A stretch of DNA of 39,086 nt from Faeciplasma sp964650705 (GTDB taxonomy: Bacteria > Bacillota > Clostridia > Oscillospirales > Ruminococcaceae), in assembly GCA_964650705.1 (NCBI GenBank), contig CAZYUJ010000015.1:1-39086 (forward strand), given 5' to 3'. The notes under the pieces were generated by a model. The model ran no database searches. It saw nothing but the letters and a program-made list of their open reading frames with translations, and had not been told where the DNA came from. The translations under genes were made by a program, and so were the position numbers. How positions within the stretch are numbered: the stretch's first letter is position 1; every line of letters begins with the position of its first letter. Positions 32,676-39,086 of the stretch are shown piece after piece.

Positions 32676-33429
32676 TTTTCTTCTCCTTGATATTTTTTGG
32701 ATAATACTTTTTCGGAATGTTTCGGTAAGGAATAACCGTATGCTCAGGTAAGTCCACGGCAATATCGGTGATTTTGTTCATCAGATAATCACAGATACGG
32801 CGGCGTTCCTCGGCAATGGGAGTATCTGCCGAGAATTTTATAGATTCGCCCAAATACATTTTCTTAAGGTTTGGCGCTATGTAAAGCGGAACGAAGGCAA
32901 GCTCCTTGCCTGTGCGCTTATAATAAAGCCGCGCAATATCTACAAATCCCTCTTGGAAATCATAAACAATATGGTTGTGTTTTTTATCTTGTTCGGGGAA
33001 AATAACAACGCTTTTTCCGTCCTGCAATTTGGCGACCGACTCTCTGAAAGTACTTAAAATGCGGTTATCTTTATAAACAGCAATCGTCCGTGCATTGTTG
33101 AAAATCAACACGGACAGGGGCGCAATCATGTATGAAACGAGTTTGAATAGCGGTCGTAATGCCTTTGGCTTTTGCGACCAAAAATCCGTGTACGCATAAG
33201 CCGGCACTTCTTTAAGCTTCATCATCGGTGCAGCACACCAGGTATAGAAGCTGTCGGGGAAATAGAGTTCTCCCGCGATCGGCCCGTGAAGCTGTGTATG
33301 GTTTCCGATAATGGCACAGGGCTCATCGGGAAGATTTTCGAGGCCGACAACTTCCATTTTCGGATAAAAAAGCCGTACTAAATACTTTATAAATCTAAAA
33401 AGCCAAGGCTTCTTTTTGCTTTTGTTCAA
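32656..33429 (-). CDS. PlsC-like acyltransferase
   Basis: 257 residues. PlsC-type motifs are visible: PCAIIGNHTQLHGP (motif I, but the usual Asp of HxxxxD is not present; Gly follows instead), SVVIFPEQDKKHN (FPEG-like motif III) and AFVPLYIAP (motif IV). An N-terminal membrane-associated stretch (FIKYLVRLFYP) precedes. It probably acylates a lysolipid. The missing Asp makes the exact reaction uncertain. It is first in the three-gene lipid set ending at 30864. Confidence 0.78.
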   Translation of the reverse strand: MNKSKKKPWLFRFIKYLVRLFYPKMEVVGLENLPDEPCAIIGNHTQLHGPIAGELYFPDSFYTWCAAPMMKLKEVPAYAYTDFWSQKPKALRPLFKLVSYMIAPLSVLIFNNARTIAVYKDNRILSTFRESVAKLQDGKSVVIFPEQDKKHNHIVYDFQEGFVDIARLYYKRTGKELAFVPLYIAPNLKKMYLGESIKFSADTPIAEERRRICDYLMNKITDIAVDLPEHTVIPYRNIPKKYYPKNIKEKKNEKTAS

Positions 33430-33445
33430 CTTGGAGTCTTCCTTT

Positions 33446-33706
33446 CTAACCTATCAATAAATACAAATAACTCGTCAAAACTGCCTGACGGGTACGACTT
33501 TCGGTGGCTACCGACGGCAACAGCGGATTGGTCGCCGGCACATTCAGCACGATAATCGAAAAAAACACCGTCAGTGATTTGAAGTCATAGAGCAGCACGA
33601 GAAAAAATGTTGCATACAGCGGTTTCTCAGGTGCGAAGTTTAAGAGGCTTTCCGCTGTAATATCTTCGCCCGAAAACAGATATGTATTTTCATAGATACC
33701 GCACAT
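33446..33706 (-). CDS. Doubtful 86-residue ORF
   Basis: MCGIYENTYLFSGEDITAES then a hydrophobic middle (FFLVLLYDFKSLTVFFSIIVL) and SYLYLLIG at the end. No ribosome site is convincing before ATG 33706 and no family is recognised. It may be a remnant or a chance frame in the 400 bases between the Ca-type ATPase and the acyltransferase. Confidence 0.25.
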   Translation of the reverse strand: MCGIYENTYLFSGEDITAESLLNFAPEKPLYATFFLVLLYDFKSLTVFFSIIVLNVPATNPLLPSVATESRTRQAVLTSYLYLLIG

Positions 33707-33792
33707 ACGATAAGCGGAGCAAATCGTAATATGGTAAGTGATATAGTTTTGATATTTTGCTTCATAGGCGATAGGCCGTATATAACCCCGAA

Positions 33793-33817
33793 AAGCCGTC
33801 GAAGCGCTCGACGGCTT
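33793..33817 (-). terminator. Terminator of the calcium-type ATPase
   Basis: AAGCCGTCGA (33793-33802) pairs with TCGACGGCTT (33808-33817), with a 5-base loop; TTTCGGGG follows on the minus strand, 8 bases after the ATPase stop. Confidence 0.75.
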
Positions 33818-33825
33818 GGGAAAGA

Positions 33826-36441
33826 TTATTTGTGATGCTTTATAAGTCCGAACGCCTTGGAAAGCTCCATAGCAACAAGCGGAATAAGGATAAGACCTAA
33901 GCCGAGAAGATAAAGTTCAGCGGGAAGTGTAACAAGCCCGAAAGCGGTCTTTAAGGGTGTAAAGAGTACCAAAGCAACAAGCAAGGTAGAAGCGAGAGCC
34001 GCCCAGTTGAGCTTGTGGTTCTTAAAGGGACCGATCTTGAACAGGGAATGTTCAGAGCGCATATTAAATGCCTGAACGACCTGCGAGAGAGCAAGTACCA
34101 TAAAGGCAAGAGTCTGACCGCCCTCAAGTGTGCCGGTCACGTTTTCGCCAACCTTAAAGCCAATGAGTGTGAGCACCGCAAACATAATACCTTGAATTAC
34201 TACCCTGATACCGAGACCGTTAGCAAAGATGCCTTCGTTCTTCGGCTTGGGTTTGCGGTCCATAACATCCGATTCTACCGCTTCCATACCGAGTGCGATC
34301 GCAGGCAGAGAATCGGTCACAAGGTTGATCCAAAGAAGCTGCATAGACAAAAGCGGTGTCTTATGCCACAAAAGCATAGCCATAAACACGGTTATGACCT
34401 CACCGATATTCGTGCCTAAAAGGTAACCTACAACTTTTTTGATGTTGGCATAGATACCGCGTCCTTCACGGACGGCATCTACGATAGTGGCAAAATTGTC
34501 ATCGGTAAGAGTCATGTCGGCGGCACCCTTCGCAACGTCGGTACCTGTAATGCCCATAGCACAGCCGATGTCGGCGGCTTTGAGTGCAGGTGCGTCGTTT
34601 ACGCCGTCACCCGTCATAGATACGACCTGACCCTTACGTTGCCAAGCCTTGACGATACGGATCTTGTTTTCAGGAGAGACACGGGCATAAACCGAGATGT
34701 TCTCAACCTGCTCGTCAAGCTCTCTGTCGGTCATGGCATCCAGCTCAGCACCTGTGATAGCACGGTCGCCTTCAAGCAGAATGCCGAGTTCTTTTGCAAT
34801 AGCAGAAGCGGTAACAACGTGATCGCCCGTAATCATAACGGGCTTGATACCTGCTCTGCGGCAGACGGCAACGGCTTCCTTTGCTTCGGGTCTCGGCGGG
34901 TCGATCATGCCGACAAGGCCCATAAAGGTAAGACCGTTTTCCAACTCCTCGGAGGTAGGATTTTGAGGAACGGCGTCAATTTCTTTGTAAGCAACCGCCA
35001 AAACACGCAGAGCGCTTTCGCTCATAGCATCGGTTACTTTTCTTGCGGTTTCAAGGTCGCCTGCAACACAGCGGGGAGCCATCATATCAAAGGCGCCCTT
35101 GACGATAACGACGTTCTTGCCGTCGATGCGGTTGACGGTAGTCATCAGCTTGCGGTCGGAATCGAAAGGGATCTCCGCAAGGCGAGGATATTTTTTGTTA
35201 AGGTCATCCTTGGGCATACCGTTCTTGTGTGCGGCAAGGACGATCGCAGTTTCGGTAGGATCACCGATATGCTGTTCCTCTGTACCGTGGAAAGCAACCG
35301 AACCGTCACAGCAAAGAGCACCGTACATCAATAGCTTCTTAATGCCCTCAGTATTGTTATTGCTGATGTTTTCGGGATCAAGATAACCCTCAACATAAGC
35401 CTTTGTTAAGGTCATACGGTTTTGAGTAAGCGTACCCGTCTTATCCGAGCAGATCACCGATGCGCCGCCCAATGTTTCAACTGCAGGAAGCTTTCGAATA
35501 AGCGCATTTTTCTTGACCATACGCTGAACACCGATGGAAAGCACAATAGTAACGATTGCAGGCAGACCTTCGGGAATAGCGGATACGGCAAGGGAAACAG
35601 CCGTCATAAAGATCTCAAGTACGGGGATACCGTTTACAAGACCTACGACAAAGATAACGGCGCAGGCAACGAGAGCCAGAATGCCGAGATATTTGCCGAG
35701 TTGGGCGAGTTTTTGCTGTAAGGGAGTCTGACCCTCTTCTTCGTTATCCAGCATATTTGCAATTTTACCCATTTCGGTATCCATACCGGTAGCGGTAACA
35801 ACGGCGGTCGCCGTACCGTAGGTAATAGAACAGCCGGAGTAAACCATATTATGGCGGTCACCGAGAGGTGCGCCGTCTTTCACATCGGCAAGGTAATCTT
35901 TTTCAGATGGCACCGATTCACCCGTAAGTGCTGATTCTTCGGATTTAAGTCCTGCACTGTGAAGAAGTCTTGCATCGGCAGGAACGAAATCGCCGGCTTC
36001 CAAACGGATAATATCGCCGGGAACGAGCTCGGAGGCATCAATGATCTTTTCCTCACCGTCACGGATAACCCTTGCGTGAGGTGCCGACATATTTTTAAGG
36101 GCATCCAAAGCCTTTTCTGCTTTACCCTCCTGATATACACCCATAACGGCATTGAGAATAACGATCAGAACGATAAGCGCAGGTTCAAAAAGCTCGCCCC
36201 AATTTTGCTCAACGCATACTACCACAAAGGAAATGATGGCGGCGGCGATCAGAATGAGGATCATCGCATCCTTGAACTGGTCAAGAAAACGCTGCATGGT
36301 CGTTTTCTTTTTCTTCTCACGGAGCTTGTTGGCTCCGTACTTTTCTTTTCTATGAGCCGCTTCGGCAGAGCTGAGACCGTTTTGCTTATCGGTATTCAGT
36401 TCGCTCAAAAGTTCTGTTGCTTTCTGACTGTAAGGTGTCAA
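33826..36441 (-). CDS. Calcium-type P2-ATPase
   Basis: 871 residues. Classical P-type order: N-terminal cation-ATPase domain, ALTGESVPSEKD (TGES actuator loop), IPEGLPAIVTIVLSIGVQRM (PEGLP in M4, as in SERCA/PMCA), CSDKTGTLTQNRMTL (phosphorylated Asp), MITGDH, TGDGVNDAPALKAADIG, and six C-terminal helices ending near SKAFGLIKHHK. It should export Ca2+ (or a related cation) using ATP. TTG 36441 is taken as the start because GGAGG lies 8 bases upstream; a TTG 15 bases earlier overlaps this ribosome site. The promoter carries the TCAAC triple repeat. Confidence 0.9.
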   Translation of the reverse strand: MTPYSQKATELLSELNTDKQNGLSSAEAAHRKEKYGANKLREKKKKTTMQRFLDQFKDAMILILIAAAIISFVVVCVEQNWGELFEPALIVLIVILNAVMGVYQEGKAEKALDALKNMSAPHARVIRDGEEKIIDASELVPGDIIRLEAGDFVPADARLLHSAGLKSEESALTGESVPSEKDYLADVKDGAPLGDRHNMVYSGCSITYGTATAVVTATGMDTEMGKIANMLDNEEEGQTPLQQKLAQLGKYLGILALVACAVIFVVGLVNGIPVLEIFMTAVSLAVSAIPEGLPAIVTIVLSIGVQRMVKKNALIRKLPAVETLGGASVICSDKTGTLTQNRMTLTKAYVEGYLDPENISNNNTEGIKKLLMYGALCCDGSVAFHGTEEQHIGDPTETAIVLAAHKNGMPKDDLNKKYPRLAEIPFDSDRKLMTTVNRIDGKNVVIVKGAFDMMAPRCVAGDLETARKVTDAMSESALRVLAVAYKEIDAVPQNPTSEELENGLTFMGLVGMIDPPRPEAKEAVAVCRRAGIKPVMITGDHVVTASAIAKELGILLEGDRAITGAELDAMTDRELDEQVENISVYARVSPENKIRIVKAWQRKGQVVSMTGDGVNDAPALKAADIGCAMGITGTDVAKGAADMTLTDDNFATIVDAVREGRGIYANIKKVVGYLLGTNIGEVITVFMAMLLWHKTPLLSMQLLWINLVTDSLPAIALGMEAVESDVMDRKPKPKNEGIFANGLGIRVVIQGIMFAVLTLIGFKVGENVTGTLEGGQTLAFMVLALSQVVQAFNMRSEHSLFKIGPFKNHKLNWAALASTLLVALVLFTPLKTAFGLVTLPAELYLLGLGLILIPLVAMELSKAFGLIKHHK

Positions 36442-36473
36442 TTTCAGTTCCTCCAATTACTCGAATTATATGT

Positions 36474-36517
36474 ATTATACAAGAGCTGTTTCAACTGTTT
36501 CTCAACTGAATCTCAAC
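36474..36517 (-). promoter_or_regulatory. Ca-ATPase promoter with three phased TCAAC boxes
   Basis: -10 box TATAAT (36479-36474, minus strand). Upstream, after 11 bases, TCAAC (plus-strand spelling) stands at 36491, 36502 and 36513, exactly 11 bp apart, followed by a TTGA arm (36522-36525). No good -35 box at normal spacing is present. This is how response-regulator-activated promoters of the OmpR/VanR type are built. Confidence 0.7.
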
Positions 36518-36529
36518 GATTGTTGAACA

Positions 36530-36956
36530 TTATTCCACCGCTTTTAAGGATTCCGCCATGTTGACCTTGTCGATTCTGCGCTTCATAAAGTGATTTACGA
36601 TAATAGCAAACAAAACCGTACAAACGAAAGCCAATGCATAGCTGATGGGATTTACAAGGTTATTAAAGTTTATCATATCAATACGCACCATGCTCATTAC
36701 GGCGGTATTCCACAAGCTCCTTTTTATTTAAAGAGGAAACCTCTTTACCGTCAAAATGTATTGTGCCGCTTGTAACGGTATCCATACCGCCGAGCATATT
36801 TAAAAGGGTGGTTTTGCCTGCGCCGGAGGAACCGAGCAGAACACAAAACTCACCTTTATTTATATGAAAGCTTGCATCCGACAGCGCATTGATCTGTGCA
36901 TCTCCCGTGCCGTAGCTTTTTCTTACGTTTTCAAACTCTATGTAATGTGAGGGCAT
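36530..36956 (-). pseudogene. ABC transporter remnant (ATPase 5' end joined to FtsX permease 3' end)
   Basis: 36956-36678 codes for the first about 85 residues of a MacB/LolD-type ATPase: IEFENVRKSYGTGDAQINAL, Walker A GSSGAGKTT, LNMLGGMDTVTSG, ELVEYRR. At about 36700 the sequence changes frame and becomes the end of a FtsX/MacB permease (NPISYALAFVCTVLFAIIVN, MKRRIDKVNMAESLKAVE). The rest of the ATPase (signature, Walker B) and most of the permease are missing. An internal deletion explains this. Ribosome site and promoter are intact. Confidence 0.82.
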
Positions 36957-37001
36957 TTTCCCGGCTCCTTATTCAAGATATTCTGATTCAGTTTATCGTT
37001 A

Positions 37002-37045
37002 AGTATATAGTGGTTTTTTCAACTCATGCTCAACTGAAGTTCAAC
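37002..37045 (-). promoter_or_regulatory. ABC-remnant promoter with three phased TCAAC boxes
   Basis: -10 box TATACT (37007-37002, minus strand). After 11 bases TCAAC stands at 37019, 37030 and 37041, 11 bp apart, followed by TTGA (37051-37054). It is the same layout and spacing as at 36474-36517. Confidence 0.7.
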
Positions 37046-37299
37046 AAATGTTGAGATTGAATTGACGGAGAGCTGAAGAAACAGATGTATTCTTAATAGC
37101 GAAAACAAGGTGCATTGGCGCTTACAAAAGGAGCTACATACTATAAAAAGTTTATTCCTGCAATTCAGGTCTTTTGATGAGCTTTGTGGAGATCTTGATC
37201 GGCATTTTGCTTTTGATCAATCCCATTATAAATACACAAAGGCTCCGCTTCAAACCCGAAGAGAAGCCTTCTTAATGTTTTGTAATATTACTGTTTATA
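37046..37299. other. Intergenic stretch with ATPase terminator
   Basis: AAGGCT (37239-37244) with AGCCTT (37265-37270) and inner CTTC/GAAG form a minus-strand hairpin followed by TTGTGTATTTATAA, probably the terminator of the heavy-metal ATPase. The rest shows no gene. Confidence 0.5.
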
Positions 37300-39086
37300 T
37301 TATAGTTTTTTCACAAACAAAGCACGAATCGCATTGAGAACGGCAAGGATCATCACACCGACGTCGGCAAAAATAGCGATCCACATATTTGCCGCACCGA
37401 AAGCAACGAAAATAAGAGACAGTATCTTGACGGCAATCGCAAATCCGATGTTCTGATGCACGATTCTGAGGCACTTGCGGGAGATCTTGATAGCCTTTGC
37501 AATTTTCAGCGGATCATCATCCATCAGAACGATGTCAGCGGCTTCAATGGCTGCATCTGAACCCATAGCCCCCATAGCGATACCGATATCCGCACGGGAA
37601 AGTACAGGAGCATCGTTGATGCCGTCGCCAACAAACGCAAGCTTTGCTTTCTTAGGCTTGGAAGAAAGAAGCTCTTCCACCTTGTCAACTTTATCGCCCG
37701 GCAAAAGCTCGCTGTAAACGGTATCGATGCCAAGTGAACCTGCGACCTGCTCGGCTACCGCCTTTGCATCGCCGGTGAGCATAACCGTTTTTTGAACTCC
37801 TGCCTTTTTAAGCTCCGCCATCGCCTTAGCGGAGGAGGGCTTGATGACGTCGGAAATAACGATATGCCCTGCATATTCGTTGTCAATGGCGATATGGATG
37901 ATCGTTCCGACGTGATGACAGTCGGAATAAGGGACACCGATACGCTTCATCAGCTTGTCGTTTCCTGCGGCAACCAAACGTCCGTCAACCTTGGCGATCA
38001 CGCCGTTGCCGCTGATCTCTTCGACTTCACTGACTCTGCTTCTGTCAAGCTCTAAACCATAGGCGCGCTGTAAGCTTTGTGCAATGGGATGAGAGGACGC
38101 GATTTCGGCAAGGGCGGCATATTCAATCAGCTTTTCTTCGGGCAGCTCATTGTGATGAATTGCGGTAACTTCAAACACACCCTGAGTAAGTGTGCCCGTC
38201 TTGTCAAATACTACATAACCGGTCTGCGACAGCGCTTCAAGATAATTTGAGCCCTTGACCAGCACGCCTTCCTTGCTTGCTCCGCCGATACCGGCAAAGA
38301 AGCTGAGGGGAACGCTGATAACAAGCGCACAGGGACAGCTTGCCACAAGGAAGGTAAGCGCCCTATAGATCCAAACACTCCAATTAGCAGGGCTGTTCAG
38401 AAACAGCATACTGACAATGGGCGGAAAGATTGCCAAAGCCACTGCACAGATGCAGACAGCGGGCGTGTATATCTTCGCAAATTTGGAGATGAAATCCTCC
38501 GACCGTGACTTGCGGGAGCTGGCGTTTTCAACAAGATCAAGAATTTTCGATACTGTCGATTCGCCGAATTCCTTTGTGGTGCGGATCTTCAAAACGCCGG
38601 TCATATTGATACAACCGCTGACGACTTCATCGTTTATCTTCACGTCACGGGGCAGGCTTTCGCCCGTCAAAGCGCTGGTGTTGAGTGATGACATTCCTTC
38701 TATAACAACACCGTCGATCGGTATTTTCTCACCGGGCTGAACGATAATTACCGTCCCGATCTCAACCTCGTCGGGATCGACTTGTATCAGCTTACCGTCT
38801 TCCTCAATGTTCGCATAGTCAGGGCGGATATCCATAAGCTCGCTGATGTTTCTGCGGCTTTTGCCGACGGCATAGCTTTGGAATAACTCGCCCACCTGAT
38901 AGAACAGCATAACGGCGATGGCTTCAACATAATCGCCGCTGTCTACTACTCCGATGATCATAGCACCAATGGTGGCGATGGCCATTAGAAAGTTTTCGTC
39001 AAATATCTGGCGATTCAGTATTCCTTTTCCTGCTTTGATCAGAATGTCATAGCCGATAACAAGGTATGGAATTAAGTACAGGAAAA
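37300..39086 (-). CDS. Heavy-metal P1B-type ATPase, 5' end outside window
   Basis: About 595 residues visible. P1B features: SCPCALVIS (CPC metal site in M6), FDKTGTLTQGVF (phosphorylated Asp), EIASSHPIAQSL (HP locus), VMLTGDAKAV and GDGINDAPVLSRADIG. The C-terminus FADVGVMILAVLNAIRALFVKKL fits the CadA/ZntA subgroup exporting Zn2+, Cd2+ or Pb2+. The frame is open to the right edge (YDILIKAGKGI is seen upstream of the internal ATG at 38985), so the N-terminal metal-binding domain lies outside the window. Confidence 0.9.
   Translation of the reverse strand, partial: FLYLIPYLVIGYDILIKAGKGILNRQIFDENFLMAIATIGAMIIGVVDSGDYVEAIAVMLFYQVGELFQSYAVGKSRRNISELMDIRPDYANIEEDGKLIQVDPDEVEIGTVIIVQPGEKIPIDGVVIEGMSSLNTSALTGESLPRDVKINDEVVSGCINMTGVLKIRTTKEFGESTVSKILDLVENASSRKSRSEDFISKFAKIYTPAVCICAVALAIFPPIVSMLFLNSPANWSVWIYRALTFLVASCPCALVISVPLSFFAGIGGASKEGVLVKGSNYLEALSQTGYVVFDKTGTLTQGVFEVTAIHHNELPEEKLIEYAALAEIASSHPIAQSLQRAYGLELDRSRVSEVEEISGNGVIAKVDGRLVAAGNDKLMKRIGVPYSDCHHVGTIIHIAIDNEYAGHIVISDVIKPSSAKAMAELKKAGVQKTVMLTGDAKAVAEQVAGSLGIDTVYSELLPGDKVDKVEELLSSKPKKAKLAFVGDGINDAPVLSRADIGIAMGAMGSDAAIEAADIVLMDDDPLKIAKAIKISRKCLRIVHQNIGFAIAVKILSLIFVAFGAANMWIAIFADVGVMILAVLNAIRALFVKKL

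Noticed and set aside
32656..32762. Longer N-terminus of the PAP2 protein
   Set aside because: The upstream ATG lies inside the acyltransferase gene without a ribosome site; AAGGAG supports the start at 32675.
34639..35334. 231-codon plus-strand frame
   Set aside because: Antisense shadow of the conserved P-type ATPase.

Overview
The window looks like the chromosome of a low-to-moderate GC gut Clostridia (Ruminococcaceae/Oscillospiraceae type). The basis is Shine-Dalgarno-rich genes, sigma-A promoters, a BclA-like collagen protein and typical Firmicutes integrative-element genes; no 16S or marker gene is present, so this is inference. Almost every gene is on the minus strand.

Left part (1 to about 27.8 kb) is accessory DNA. 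It opens with the 5' part of a tyrosine recombinase (1-925). Next comes about 1 kb without a credible gene (1090-2060), dense in hairpins and 23-bp-spaced iterons and closed by a 33-bp perfect palindrome with a minus-strand T-run. A defence operon follows (8253 down to 2255): a small XRE regulator, a fused double adenine methyltransferase, an AlwI-type restriction endonuclease and a DUF262/DUF1524 (GmrSD-type) nuclease, driven by a near-consensus promoter with a palindrome beside it. A second integrative module (8532-17409) has integrase, excisionase, two paralogous acidic-tailed small proteins, an SF3-like helicase, cargo genes (DUF1643, DUF3846), a membrane-anchored HNH nuclease, a second Xis-like protein and two damaged genes.

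From 17.7 to 25.6 kb lies a compact unknown cluster that is the best candidate for an undescribed system. It has a Mor-like HTH protein, two tiny paralogous zinc-ribbon proteins flanking a glycine-rich/coiled-coil protein, a WYL regulator with an 18-bp perfect palindrome upstream, a 591-aa membrane-associated protein, a 399-aa tail-anchored coiled-coil protein, three small genes and an LRR protein. A second DUF262 nuclease with its own promoter (27564-25732) sits beside an initiator tRNA-Met whose T-stem is mismatched and whose 3' end is partly duplicated 190 bp away. This suggests that the tRNA is an integration site.

Right part (28.1 kb to the end) reads as ordinary chromosome: alpha/beta hydrolase, collagen-like surface protein, a lipid-related trio (GNAT-like, PAP2, PlsC-like), a calcium-type P-ATPase, a deleted ABC transporter remnant and a heavy-metal P1B-ATPase running off the edge. 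The Ca-type ATPase and the ABC remnant carry the same unusual promoter layout: three TCAAC boxes at exact 11-bp spacing, placed 11 bp from the -10 box.
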